A DNA stretch of 23,607 nt from Verrucomicrobiota bacterium (GTDB taxonomy: Bacteria > Verrucomicrobiota > Verrucomicrobiia > Opitutales > Opitutaceae): the NCBI GenBank assembly GCA_023430825.1, contig JAEYYL010000392.1:1-23607 (forward strand). The letters are read 5' to 3'. The notes beneath the pieces were generated by a model that was not told the origin of the DNA, did no database searches, and saw nothing but the letters and a program-made list of their open reading frames with translations. The position numbers and the translations under genes are program-made. Positions 14,342-22,080 of the stretch are shown here, one piece after another. Within the stretch, counting starts at the first letter, position 1. Each line of letters begins with the position of its first letter.

Positions 14342-15430
14342 TCACGAAAGGCCGAGGGCGCGCGCCACCGCGTCGCAAACCACGCGGCCCTCGCGCGTGT
14401 TCACGCCCTTCGCCAGCCCCGCGTGTTCCGCCAACGCCCGCTCCACGCCGCGTTGCACCAGCAGCGCGACAAACGGCTCGGTCGCCTGCGTCAGGGCCAC
14501 GGTCGACGTGCGGCCCACCAATGCCGGCATGTTGGGCACGGCGTAATGAATGACTCCATTTTCCCGATACACCGGTTGCGCGTGCGAGGTCGGCCGGATG
14601 GTCTCGATGCATCCGCCCTGATCGATCGCGATGTCCACGATCACGCTGCCGGGCCGCATGCGCGCCACCGTTTTCCGCGCGACCACGATCGGCGCCTTCG
14701 CCGCCGGGATCAGCACCGCGCCGATCAGCAGGTCCGCGTCCTCGACCGCGTGCTCGATGTTCGCCGGGTTGGACATCAACGTCACCACGCGCCCGCGGTA
14801 TTCCGTGTCGAGCGCCTCGAGTTTGCGCGAGTCGAGGTCGAGCACCGTCACCCGCGCGCCCATCCCGACCGCCATCTGCACCGCGTGCGCGCCCGAATTG
14901 CCCGCGCCGACCACGACGACGTGACCCGGCATCGTGCCCGGTATCCCGCCGAGCAATACACCGGAACCGCCGTGCTGCGACTGCAGGAAATACGCACCGA
15001 TCTGGATCGAGAGCCGCCCCGCAATCTGCGACATCGGCTTCAAGAGCGGAAACTGTCCGTCGGCGCCCTCCACCGTTTCATACGAGAGGCCGAGGACGCG
15101 CTTGCGCAGCAGCGTCTTCGCCAGCTCCGGTCCTGCGGCCAGGTGCAGATAAGTGAACAACACCTGCCGCTCGCGCAGCCGTTCGAATTCCGCCGGAAGG
15201 GGCTCCTTCACCTTCAGAATCAAATCCGCCGCCGCCCACACCTTCGCCGCACCGCTCGCGATCGTGGCGCCCGCCGCGCGATACTCCGCATCGCTGAATC
15301 CGGCGCTCACGCCGGCGGATTTTTCGACGAACACCTTGGCGCCGAGCTTCACGCAGCGGCGGCACAAACCCGGCGTCATCGAGACGCGCGTTTCCCCTGT
15401 CTTGATTTCCCGCGGCACGCCGATTCGCAT
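14342..15430 (-). CDS. ald: Alanine dehydrogenase
   Basis: 362 residues, close to the usual 370. It interconverts alanine and pyruvate plus ammonia with NAD. Family N-terminus MRIGVPREIKTGETRVSMTP, catalytic lysine K75 in KVKEPLP and H96 in YLHLAA, NAD-binding VVGAGNSGAHAVQMA (173-187), D270 in AIDQGGC and VPNMPALVGRTST (298-310) are all visible. The usual GGGVVG of the dinucleotide site is GAGNSG and the usual PGAVPRTS is PALVGRTS, so this is a somewhat divergent member. It diverges from the LemA-like gene across a 116-bp spacer that should hold both promoters. No regulator of the usual Lrp/AldR type is adjacent. Confidence 0.9.
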   Translation of the reverse strand: MRIGVPREIKTGETRVSMTPGLCRRCVKLGAKVFVEKSAGVSAGFSDAEYRAAGATIASGAAKVWAAADLILKVKEPLPAEFERLRERQVLFTYLHLAAGPELAKTLLRKRVLGLSYETVEGADGQFPLLKPMSQIAGRLSIQIGAYFLQSQHGGSGVLLGGIPGTMPGHVVVVGAGNSGAHAVQMAVGMGARVTVLDLDSRKLEALDTEYRGRVVTLMSNPANIEHAVEDADLLIGAVLIPAAKAPIVVARKTVARMRPGSVIVDIAIDQGGCIETIRPTSHAQPVYRENGVIHYAVPNMPALVGRTSTVALTQATEPFVALLVQRGVERALAEHAGLAKGVNTREGRVVCDAVARALGLS

Positions 15431-15546
15431 GAGCCCAGCTCACACCGAAAACGCCGCCGGCGCAATGCCCGCGGTGCACCGCCCCGCCCCAAACGCTTTC
15501 ACTGGCCGCTTCCCAACCGTTCGGCGTGCCGTTACCCTTTGCCGCA

Positions 15547-16860
15547 ATGAACGAGTTCGCGCCGCTCCCCGTCTGGCTCTGCGGCATCGCCGCCGCCGCG
15601 CTGCTCTGGGGCAGCCTGCACCTGCGGCGCAAACAGCGCCTGCTCCATGATCTCCCGACCTCGAAGACCCGCGGCGTCTTCATCGGCCTCGTCGAACTCC
15701 AGGGCACCGCCGAATCCACCGCACCTTTGCGCGGCTTCCTGCGCGAGGCGCCCTGCGTGCATTATCACTACGACGTGCAGGAGCACTGGTCGCGCACCGT
15801 CGTCGAAACCACCACCGACAAGGACGGCCGGCCGCAAACCCGCACGCGCCACGAATCCGGCTGGACCACCATAGCCGAGGGCGGCGAATCCCAGGATTTT
15901 TATCTCAAGGACGACACCGGCACTGTGCTCATCCGGCCGGAAGGCGCCAAACTCGAGCCGCTCACCGTGTTCTCCGAAACGGTCTCCCGCGGCCATCCGC
16001 TGTATTACGACAAGGGTCCGTCGACGTCCGTCGCTCACTCCGATCACCAGCGCCGCTTCGTCGAGCAGGCCATTCCCCTCCACACGCCGCTCTACGTCGT
16101 CGGCCAGGCCCGCGAACGGAGCGATGTCGTGGCACCCGAGATCGCCGCGGATCCCGCCGCTCCGCTCTTTCTCATCAGTGCCCGCACCGAGAAAAGCGTG
16201 CAAACCGGCTACGCCGCCTGGTCATGGGTCTGCTGGACCCTCGGCCTCGCCGCCGCCGTTGGCGCGGCCCTGGTGCTTTACGCCGAGTCGGCCGTTTTCC
16301 CCCTCGAAGCCGTCCTCTTCGCCGCTGGCCTTTTTATCGGCGCGTGGATGCTCGGCTGGACCTGGATGGTCTTCAACAGCCTCGTCGCCCTGCGCCAGCG
16401 CGTGCGTCAGGGCTGGTCGCTGATCGATGTGCAACTCAAACGCCGCCACGATCTCCTGCCCCCGCTCGCCGCCGCCGTCGCCGGACTGGGCGCTCATGAA
16501 CGCACTACGCAAACCGCGGTCACCACGTTGCGCGCGCAAACCCAGGCCACCGCTCCCGGAGCCGCCGGCCCCGATTACGACGGCGTGGCGGCGCAACTCC
16601 GCGCCGTGATCGAAGCGTATCCGCAGCTCACCGCCCAGGAATCGTTCGCGCGCCTGCACCGCGAGCTCGTCGAGACCGAGCAGCGCGTCGCCCTCGCCCG
16701 CACCTACTACAACGACATCGCCACGCAGTTCGCGACCCGCCTCGAACGCATTCCCGACCGCTGGGTCGCCGCGCTCGCGCGCATGCAGCCGGCGCCGCTC
16801 CTCGGTGCCGCGCATTTCGAGCGCGCCGCGGTCGCCGTTGCGTTGGTCGACGGCGATTGA
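15547..16860 (+). CDS. GIDE-domain and LemA-domain fusion membrane protein
   Basis: 437 residues. TM1 about 8-25; residues about 43-215 resemble the GIDE/BAM domain known from eukaryotic MUL1-type E3 ligases (VFIGLVELQGTAES, then SQDFYLKDDTGTVLIRPEGA); two further spans at about 224-246 and 253-276. The C-terminal 275-420 is LemA-like: GWSLIDVQLKRRHDLLPPL (289-307) and RTYYNDIATQFATRLERIP (385-403). LemA proteins are membrane-anchored helical bundles of unclear role. No RING is present, so a ligase function is not implied. The start at 15547 is chosen just before the membrane span; a GTG at 15526 is also possible. Neither has a clear Shine-Dalgarno. Confidence 0.8.
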   Translation: MNEFAPLPVWLCGIAAAALLWGSLHLRRKQRLLHDLPTSKTRGVFIGLVELQGTAESTAPLRGFLREAPCVHYHYDVQEHWSRTVVETTTDKDGRPQTRTRHESGWTTIAEGGESQDFYLKDDTGTVLIRPEGAKLEPLTVFSETVSRGHPLYYDKGPSTSVAHSDHQRRFVEQAIPLHTPLYVVGQARERSDVVAPEIAADPAAPLFLISARTEKSVQTGYAAWSWVCWTLGLAAAVGAALVLYAESAVFPLEAVLFAAGLFIGAWMLGWTWMVFNSLVALRQRVRQGWSLIDVQLKRRHDLLPPLAAAVAGLGAHERTTQTAVTTLRAQTQATAPGAAGPDYDGVAAQLRAVIEAYPQLTAQESFARLHRELVETEQRVALARTYYNDIATQFATRLERIPDRWVAALARMQPAPLLGAAHFERAAVAVALVDGD

Positions 16861-17016
16861 ATGCCGCCCCCCTTCGCCTGTTTCGATCGGACGCCACTCT
16901 CGTGTCGCCGGGCGGACGAGCGCCCTTCACCGCCAGTTGCCTGCGCCTCTCAACGTGAAACAGATAACGGAGAGATTGCGCGTCGCGGGCGGGCCGTTAC
17001 CCTGGGGCGAACTCTC
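16861..17016 (+). other. Leader region before the response regulator
   Basis: The frame of the downstream gene is open from an ATG directly after the LemA stop (TGAATG), but the 52 codons are low-complexity and unlike receiver domains, so I treat it as a leader. No terminator, riboswitch or clear promoter was seen. Confidence 0.4.
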
Positions 17017-17772
17017 GTGACCGATCCGACGCCCCAGCCCCTTTCACGCATCCTTATCGTCGAGGACGACAGCTCGCTGATGTTCGTCGTTCGCACCGTG
17101 TTGGAAAACCACGGTTACCGCATCATCCAGGCGGACAACGGCGGCACCGGCCTCGAACTGGCGCTGAAGGAACACCCCGACCTCGTTGTCCTCGACGTCG
17201 ACATGCCGGTGCTCAACGGCATCGAGGTGTGCCAGGAATTGCGCCGCCTGCACTTTGGCGCACCGATCCTGATGCTCACCGTGCGGCAGCACATCGAGGA
17301 CAAGGTCACCGGCCTCAACGCCGGCGCCGACGACTATCTCGGCAAACCGTTCGACGGGCGCGAGCTCCTCGCGCGCGTGCAGTCGCTGCTGCGCCGACGC
17401 AGCCGCGAGGAACAGGAATTGCTCGCCCTCGAACTCGGAGATGTGCGCGTCGATTTCGGCGGTAAGACCGCCACGCGCGCCGGACGGCCCCTCGCCCTGA
17501 CCAAAACCGAGTTCGCCCTCCTCGGTCTGCTCGCGCGTCATTCCGGTCAGACCGTGTCGCGCGAGACCATTCTCGATGTCGTGTGGGGCTACGCCCGTTT
17601 CCCCAATACCCGCACGGTCGACACGCATATCTGGCGCCTGCGGAAAAAAATCGGCGACGACGGCGACGAGCCGCGTTGGATCAAGCGCATTCATGGCCAG
17701 GGCTACAGCCTGATCGCGCCGCCGTCCGCCCCCGCCGCCTCGGGCAGCGCACCGCCGGGCGCCGCGACGTGA
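17017..17772 (+). CDS. OmpR/PhoB-type response regulator
   Basis: 251 residues from a GTG at 17017, which places the receiver strand RILIVEDD at 11-18. Receiver: acidic E16/D17/D18, phospho-acceptor D60 in VVLDVDMP, T88 in LMLTVRQ, K110 in GKPFD. The linker contains RRRSREEQ. The C-terminal winged helix (about 137-233) includes LTKTEFALLGLLARH and TRTVDTHIWRLRKKI, with the final hairpin HGQGYSLI. A Pro/Ala tail follows. No histidine kinase is adjacent on the same strand, so it is an orphan regulator; the large kinase at 18328 is convergent and its partner is unknown. The stop overlaps the start of folA as GTGA, implying translational coupling. Confidence 0.92.
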   Translation: MTDPTPQPLSRILIVEDDSSLMFVVRTVLENHGYRIIQADNGGTGLELALKEHPDLVVLDVDMPVLNGIEVCQELRRLHFGAPILMLTVRQHIEDKVTGLNAGADDYLGKPFDGRELLARVQSLLRRRSREEQELLALELGDVRVDFGGKTATRAGRPLALTKTEFALLGLLARHSGQTVSRETILDVVWGYARFPNTRTVDTHIWRLRKKIGDDGDEPRWIKRIHGQGYSLIAPPSAPAASGSAPPGAAT

Positions 17773-18287
17773 AGCGGCCGCTCAATCTCATCGTCGCCTG
17801 CGCCGAGAACCGCGTCATCGGACGGAACGGAAAACTCCCGTGGCGCATCGCGGAAGACTGGCATTTTTTCAAACGCCGCACCGCCGGTTGCACCGTGATC
17901 CTCGGTCGCATCAGCTTCGAATCATGGAGAAGCGTGCTGGAGGACGACCGTCGCGCAATCGTCCTCACGCGCAACGCCGCGCTCGCTGGCCCGCAGGTGC
18001 AGACGAGCCGCTCGCTGGCCGCCGCCATCGCCCTGGCCGACGCCTCGGATCGGGAGGTGTTCATCTGCGGCGGGCAGCGTATTTTCGAGGAGGCGATCGT
18101 CCTGCCCAGAGTCACGCGTCTTTACCTCACGCTCGTCCATGCCGTGGTCGACGGCGACCGCTATTTCCCGGAATGGCGACAGGAATTTCCCCGCGTCGTC
18201 GACGAACGCGCCGGCGCGGACCAAAACTTCCGCTACACTTTCCAAACTCGGGAGCGCGCCACCTCATCCACGGCACCGTCGCCATAA
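17769..18287 (+). CDS. folA: Dihydrofolate reductase
   Basis: 172 residues. It reduces dihydrofolate to tetrahydrofolate with NADPH; the usual target of trimethoprim. Visible: LIVACAENRVIGRNGKLPW (7-25), catalytic acid D30 and F34 in EDWHFF, GRISFESW (46-53) of the nucleotide site, VFICGGQRIFEEA (97-109) with the conserved double Gly, and LYLTLVHA (118-125). The C-terminal DGDRYFPEW is normal. The start is GTG at 17769, overlapping the regulator's TGA by four bases. No thyA is next to it. A 6-bp hairpin without U-run (18288-18309) follows the stop, where it meets the convergent kinase gene. Confidence 0.94.
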   Translation: MKRPLNLIVACAENRVIGRNGKLPWRIAEDWHFFKRRTAGCTVILGRISFESWRSVLEDDRRAIVLTRNAALAGPQVQTSRSLAAAIALADASDREVFICGGQRIFEEAIVLPRVTRLYLTLVHAVVDGDRYFPEWRQEFPRVVDERAGADQNFRYTFQTRERATSSTAPSP

Positions 18288-18327
18288 GCGCGGAAAGGGA
18301 AACCCGCGCGACGTTCGCCGGCGCGCC

Positions 18328-21300
18328 TCATTCCTCGGGTGCCGGCGGCACCTCCGGCAGCTCGAGCGTGAACGTCGCCCCGCGGCCCGGGCCGTCGCTG
18401 TGCACCGTCAGCGCTCCGCCGAGATTGCGCGCCCCCAGCGCGCCATTGTGCAAGCCGAAGCCGTGGCCGGATTTTCGGGTCGTGAAGCCATGCGAAAAAA
18501 TCCGCGTCAGGTTTTCGCGCGCAATGCCCACGCCGTTGTCGATCACCGCAATTTGCACGCCGCCCGCGCGCGCCGTCAGTCGCACCACGATCCTCCGATC
18601 CGCGTGGGGCGCCTCCTCGCAGGCGTATTTCGCGTTGCGCAGCAGGTTCACGAGAATCTGCAGGACCTTGTGCTTTTCCACGGTGATGAGGGGGCGCGCC
18701 TGATAATCGCGCACCACCGTCACCGCATGCCGCGCAAACGCCCCTTCGTTCATCCGCAACGCATCCTCGATCAGCTCGGTCACGGCCACGCGCTCCGTCA
18801 CCCCCGACACCCTCGCATAGTTCTGCTGCATCGCGACAATGTCGTTGATGTGCTCCACATTCTTTCGCAACGAGGCGAGTTCGGCCATGAGTTCCCGCTG
18901 TTCCGCCGCGAGGTGGCCCGCCAGCGTGGCGACGAACCCGGGCACCTGTCGGCCGCGCGGATCGTTCGCCAGGAACTCGCCCAGCTGCCCGGCGTGGTCG
19001 TGCAACAGGTCGCGCAGCTGCGCGATCCAGGCGACCTTGGAGTCCGCGATCCGATCGTGTAGCAACGTTGCGGATACATTGAGGCTGGTGAGCACGTTCC
19101 CGACATTGTGCAACACGCCGGTCGCCACCTCGGCCATGCCGGCCTGGCGCGAAATTTCCATCAGCTCGCGATGCACGCGCTCGACTTCCTCCTGGACCTT
19201 CTCGCGCTCGGCGATCTGCGCGCGCAGTTCCCGGGTGCGCTCCTCCACCTTGGCCTCCAGCAGATCGCGCGTCTGCCGCAACTGCGCATGTTTCCGCCGC
19301 AGGTGGATCATCCACCAACCATACGCGCCCAGGCCCACCACGGCCACGCCGCAGAGGACGCGAAACCAGCCCGTCTCGTGATAACGCGCCGGCAGCGTCA
19401 CTGCGAAGCTTGCGCCGGTCGTGTTCCACACGCCGTCGGCGTTGCACGCCTGCACCTGAAAGCGATACCGGCCGTGCGCCAGGTTTGTATAGAAAGCGGA
19501 GCGGCGGTCGCCGGCATCCACCCAGTCGGTTTCATAGCCCTCGAGCCGGTAACGGTAGCGGGTCTTCAGCGGAGCGCGGTAGTTGAGCGCCGCATAGTGA
19601 AACTCCAGGTTTCCCGCCGTCGGGGCCAGGTGCGGCTCGCGGTCCGACGGGTATTCGCGGCCGTCGACCATCACCCGGTCGATCGAGACCCGCGGCGGCG
19701 CATCGTCCCGCGGCACATTCGCCGGATCGATCATCACCAGGCCTTTCGAACTCGGGAACCAGATCTTCCCGTCTGCGGACCGGCCGCCCGAATACTCCTG
19801 CGCGCTCTTGTCCGTCGTCTTCACCGCATCCTCCCCGTCGAACACTTCGCAGGTCACCCGCGCGGCGCGCCCATCGGCCACCGCGTTCGCCTCCGCCTCG
19901 TTCATCCGGAATAGGCCGCGGCTCGAATCCAGCCAGAGCTGACCGTGTCGATCGCCGACGATCGCATAAACGAAATTCTCGTGCAGACCTTCGGCGCGCG
20001 TCAGGGTGGCCATGCCACCCGCCTTGAAGCGCGCGATGCCTGTGTTCTGCGCCGCCCAGACTGCTCCGTCATCCGCCACCCACAGGTAGTAGAACGCCGT
20101 GCGATACACGCCGTTTTCGTGACACCGGTTGTGCAGCACGCCGTGCTCGATCTCGAAAACGCCATCGACCGCCGCGATCCAGATCGAATCCTCGGCATCC
20201 ACCACCAGATCGCTGATCCAACGAAGGGAAACTTCCGAACCATCCGCCAGGAGATAAGGCCGCAGTTCGCCCTCTTCCAAGCGCAGCAAGCGGCCTTCGA
20301 CGACCACGAGGATGCCCTTCGAGTCTTCCGAGACGACGCGCGGCCAGACCTCCTGCGGCCAGCTCTGGACCACGCGGCCGCCGGAGAAGCGGTCGAGGTT
20401 CTTGCGCGCGCCGACCAGATACACGTCGCCGTTGCGCGCGGCGAACACGCGCTTGATCCACCGTGAAGTAAACCCGTCCGCCCCGTTTACGCCAAAGGTG
20501 GTGAAGCGGCCGTCGCGATAGCGGGAAAGACCGTTCGGCGTGGCCGCCCAAACACTGCCGTCCGCCCCCATCGCCACCGCCAAACAAGCCTCATGCGACA
20601 ACCCCTCCGTCAGCGAAAGAATCGGAAACTTCACATCGGTGAGCTGACTCAGCCCTTCCTCCGTGCCGATCCAAAGGCTCCCGTCATCCGATTCCGCCAG
20701 CGACAGCACACGATCGCTCGCGAGCCCGTCTTGTTTGCTCAGCGCGGTGAAGACGCCGTTGTGGTGACGGATCAAGCCAGAGCTGATCGTGCCGATCCAC
20801 AGCACACCATGCCGGTCCACGAGCAGCGCCCGCGGTTGCGATGCTGACGCCGGGATCGCCTGCTCCTCGAACTGCGCGTTATAACAGCGCAGGCCGTTGG
20901 GCGTGCCGACCCAGATCAGGCCGCTGTGATCGACCGCTACCGCCGAGACGACCTGGCCGCGAAGTTCAGGTGCCGGAAAGGCATTCAAGCGCCCGTCGGC
21001 GAAGTAAAACAGCCCTTGGTCCGCCGTGCCGATCCAGATGCGGCCGTCCGCATCCTCGTGAAGCGAGAACACGTCTGCATTCCGCACCGGCAGAAAGGAC
21101 TGCATGGTTGTCCCGTCCCGCAACCTCCCGGCCAGGTTGGTGCCGCCCACCAGCAACTCACCGTCGCGCGTCAATTGCAGGCTGCGGATCGTCACCTGCG
21201 AGCCACCCCACTCCTCGCGTCCCAGCGGAGTGAATACGCCGTTCTCGAAATAGCCGAAGGATCGTCGCTCGAGTCCGAACCAGAGCCCTCCCGCCTTCCG

Positions 21301-21609
21301 CGGCGCAAGCGCCGTCATCACCTTGCTGTCCACGTCGGCGTTTTCGCCGGCGGGGAGGACCGTCCGGAAGCTCACCCCGTCGAACTGCACCAGCCCCTGC
21401 GAGGTGCCGAGCCACACGCGCCCGTCCGCACTCTGCGCCACCGCCGTCACCGCATTCGCCGGCAGCCCGTTCGCCCGCCGCCACGTCTGGCAATTGTATT
21501 GATGCACACTGCGGGCCGGATCGAGCGCGCCCGCCTCGTGCAGGCACAGCGTCAGACCCATCGCCCACGCGATTAACCGAAAGAAGAACATGGTGGCCGG
21601 CTGCCTCAT
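18328..21609 (-). CDS. Propeller-type (Reg_prop/Y_Y_Y) sensor histidine kinase
   Basis: 1093 residues. After a signal peptide (MFFFRLIAWAMGLTLCLHEAGA region), about 40-690 is built of repeated ADGRVWLGTSQGL- and DGSLWIGTEEGL-like blades of two-component-regulator propellers. A Y_Y_Y-type domain follows (RYRYRLEGYETDWVDAG), then one span at about 752-768 and a coiled coil (LEAKVEERTRELRAQIAERE). The kinase core has H834 in VATGVLHNVGNVLTSL, N992 in NLLRNAKY, D1024 in VIDNGVG and FSHGFTTRKSGHGFGLH (1038-1054). There is no receiver or DNA-binding domain, unlike many hybrid relatives. The ATG at 21609 has GGAAGG ten bases upstream; 21633 and 21591 are alternatives. Such sensors often detect periplasmic saccharides; the ligand here is unknown. 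Confidence 0.9.
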   Translation of the reverse strand: MRQPATMFFFRLIAWAMGLTLCLHEAGALDPARSVHQYNCQTWRRANGLPANAVTAVAQSADGRVWLGTSQGLVQFDGVSFRTVLPAGENADVDSKVMTALAPRKAGGLWFGLERRSFGYFENGVFTPLGREEWGGSQVTIRSLQLTRDGELLVGGTNLAGRLRDGTTMQSFLPVRNADVFSLHEDADGRIWIGTADQGLFYFADGRLNAFPAPELRGQVVSAVAVDHSGLIWVGTPNGLRCYNAQFEEQAIPASASQPRALLVDRHGVLWIGTISSGLIRHHNGVFTALSKQDGLASDRVLSLAESDDGSLWIGTEEGLSQLTDVKFPILSLTEGLSHEACLAVAMGADGSVWAATPNGLSRYRDGRFTTFGVNGADGFTSRWIKRVFAARNGDVYLVGARKNLDRFSGGRVVQSWPQEVWPRVVSEDSKGILVVVEGRLLRLEEGELRPYLLADGSEVSLRWISDLVVDAEDSIWIAAVDGVFEIEHGVLHNRCHENGVYRTAFYYLWVADDGAVWAAQNTGIARFKAGGMATLTRAEGLHENFVYAIVGDRHGQLWLDSSRGLFRMNEAEANAVADGRAARVTCEVFDGEDAVKTTDKSAQEYSGGRSADGKIWFPSSKGLVMIDPANVPRDDAPPRVSIDRVMVDGREYPSDREPHLAPTAGNLEFHYAALNYRAPLKTRYRYRLEGYETDWVDAGDRRSAFYTNLAHGRYRFQVQACNADGVWNTTGASFAVTLPARYHETGWFRVLCGVAVVGLGAYGWWMIHLRRKHAQLRQTRDLLEAKVEERTRELRAQIAEREKVQEEVERVHRELMEISRQAGMAEVATGVLHNVGNVLTSLNVSATLLHDRIADSKVAWIAQLRDLLHDHAGQLGEFLANDPRGRQVPGFVATLAGHLAAEQRELMAELASLRKNVEHINDIVAMQQNYARVSGVTERVAVTELIEDALRMNEGAFARHAVTVVRDYQARPLITVEKHKVLQILVNLLRNAKYACEEAPHADRRIVVRLTARAGGVQIAVIDNGVGIARENLTRIFSHGFTTRKSGHGFGLHNGALGARNLGGALTVHSDGPGRGATFTLELPEVPPAPEE

Positions 21610-21618
21610 CGGGAGGCG

Positions 21619-21624
21619 CCTTCC
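21619..21624 (-). promoter_or_regulatory. Shine-Dalgarno deciding the kinase start
   Basis: Minus-strand GGAAGG nine bases before the ATG at 21609, better placed than anything before the in-frame ATGs at 21633 or 21591. Confidence 0.5.
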
Positions 21625-21768
21625 CCGCACCATGACATCCGCGGCGCGCCAGCCAACTCTCCTCCCCGTTCCTCGCCGTCACGCGGCGCGACGCCGAAAC
21701 GGCGCGACGCCTCGCGGGCGTCGCCTGCGGCGATGAAATGGCTCATGCTTCCTCATCGGCCGGCTCGC

Positions 21769-21804
21769 CCCAAACGTTTGCACAATTACGTGCTAATGTT
21801 TGCA
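21769..21804. promoter_or_regulatory. Twin LacI-type operator-like palindromes
   Basis: CCCAAACGTTTGCA (21769-21782) and TGCTAATGTTTGCA (21791-21804) both approximate the palindrome TGCAAACGTTTGCA typical of LacI/GalR-family operators. Their centres are 22 bp apart, about two helical turns, on one face of the DNA. They lie about 160-195 bases upstream of the sensor-kinase start and 80 bases downstream of the small-peptide stop. No LacI-family gene is in the window. Confidence 0.45.
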
Positions 21805-21805
21805 C

Positions 21806-21830
21806 GCCGCCGACGCTGCAAATCGGCGGC
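21806..21830. other. Hairpin next to the operator pair
   Basis: GCCGCCGA (21806-21813) is inverted as TCGGCGGC (21823-21830) with a nine-base loop. No U-run lies on either side. It may end the minus-strand message of the small peptide or be part of the control region. Confidence 0.35.
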
Positions 21831-21883
21831 GATGCGCCCGCCGGCCAGCGCCGGCACACGGGTCCGTCGCACGACCAGGATGA

Positions 21884-22021
21884 TTAGTCGCGGCCGTCAT
21901 GCGGTTGTCGGGGCTTGGGAGCCTGCGTGCCTGCCGCTTTTCGCTTCGCGCGGCTTGCGCCCACGCCGATGGCGATCACCACCACCACGCCCAGCACGAT
22001 CAAAATCGTTTCGATGCCCAT
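21884..22021 (-). CDS. 45-residue single-span membrane peptide
   Basis: Short frame starting MGIETILIVLGVVVVIAIGV and ending in a basic, Pro-rich tail (SRAKRKAAGTQAPKPRQP). Residues 5-22 form a clear transmembrane segment, and the positive tail predicts an N-out, C-in topology. It lies 59 bases downstream of the aminotransferase stop on the same strand, so could be its operon partner. No homologous family recognised and no good Shine-Dalgarno, but the hydrophobic-then-basic design is typical of real small membrane proteins. Confidence 0.5.
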   Translation of the reverse strand: MGIETILIVLGVVVVIAIGVGASRAKRKAAGTQAPKPRQPHDGRD

Positions 22022-22080
22022 GCGCGCAACTTAGCCGGCGCACGCACCGCCCGCCATGGGGCGTGCGCCCGAAACGCCCG

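Noticed and set aside
18288..18309. Terminator after folA
   Set aside because: Only a 6-bp stem (GCGCGG/CCGCGC) with a 10-base loop and no U-run.
21684..21711. Two copies of CGGCGCGACGCC 16 bp apart
   Set aside because: Short and GC-rich; likely by chance in this composition, with no further copies seen nearby.
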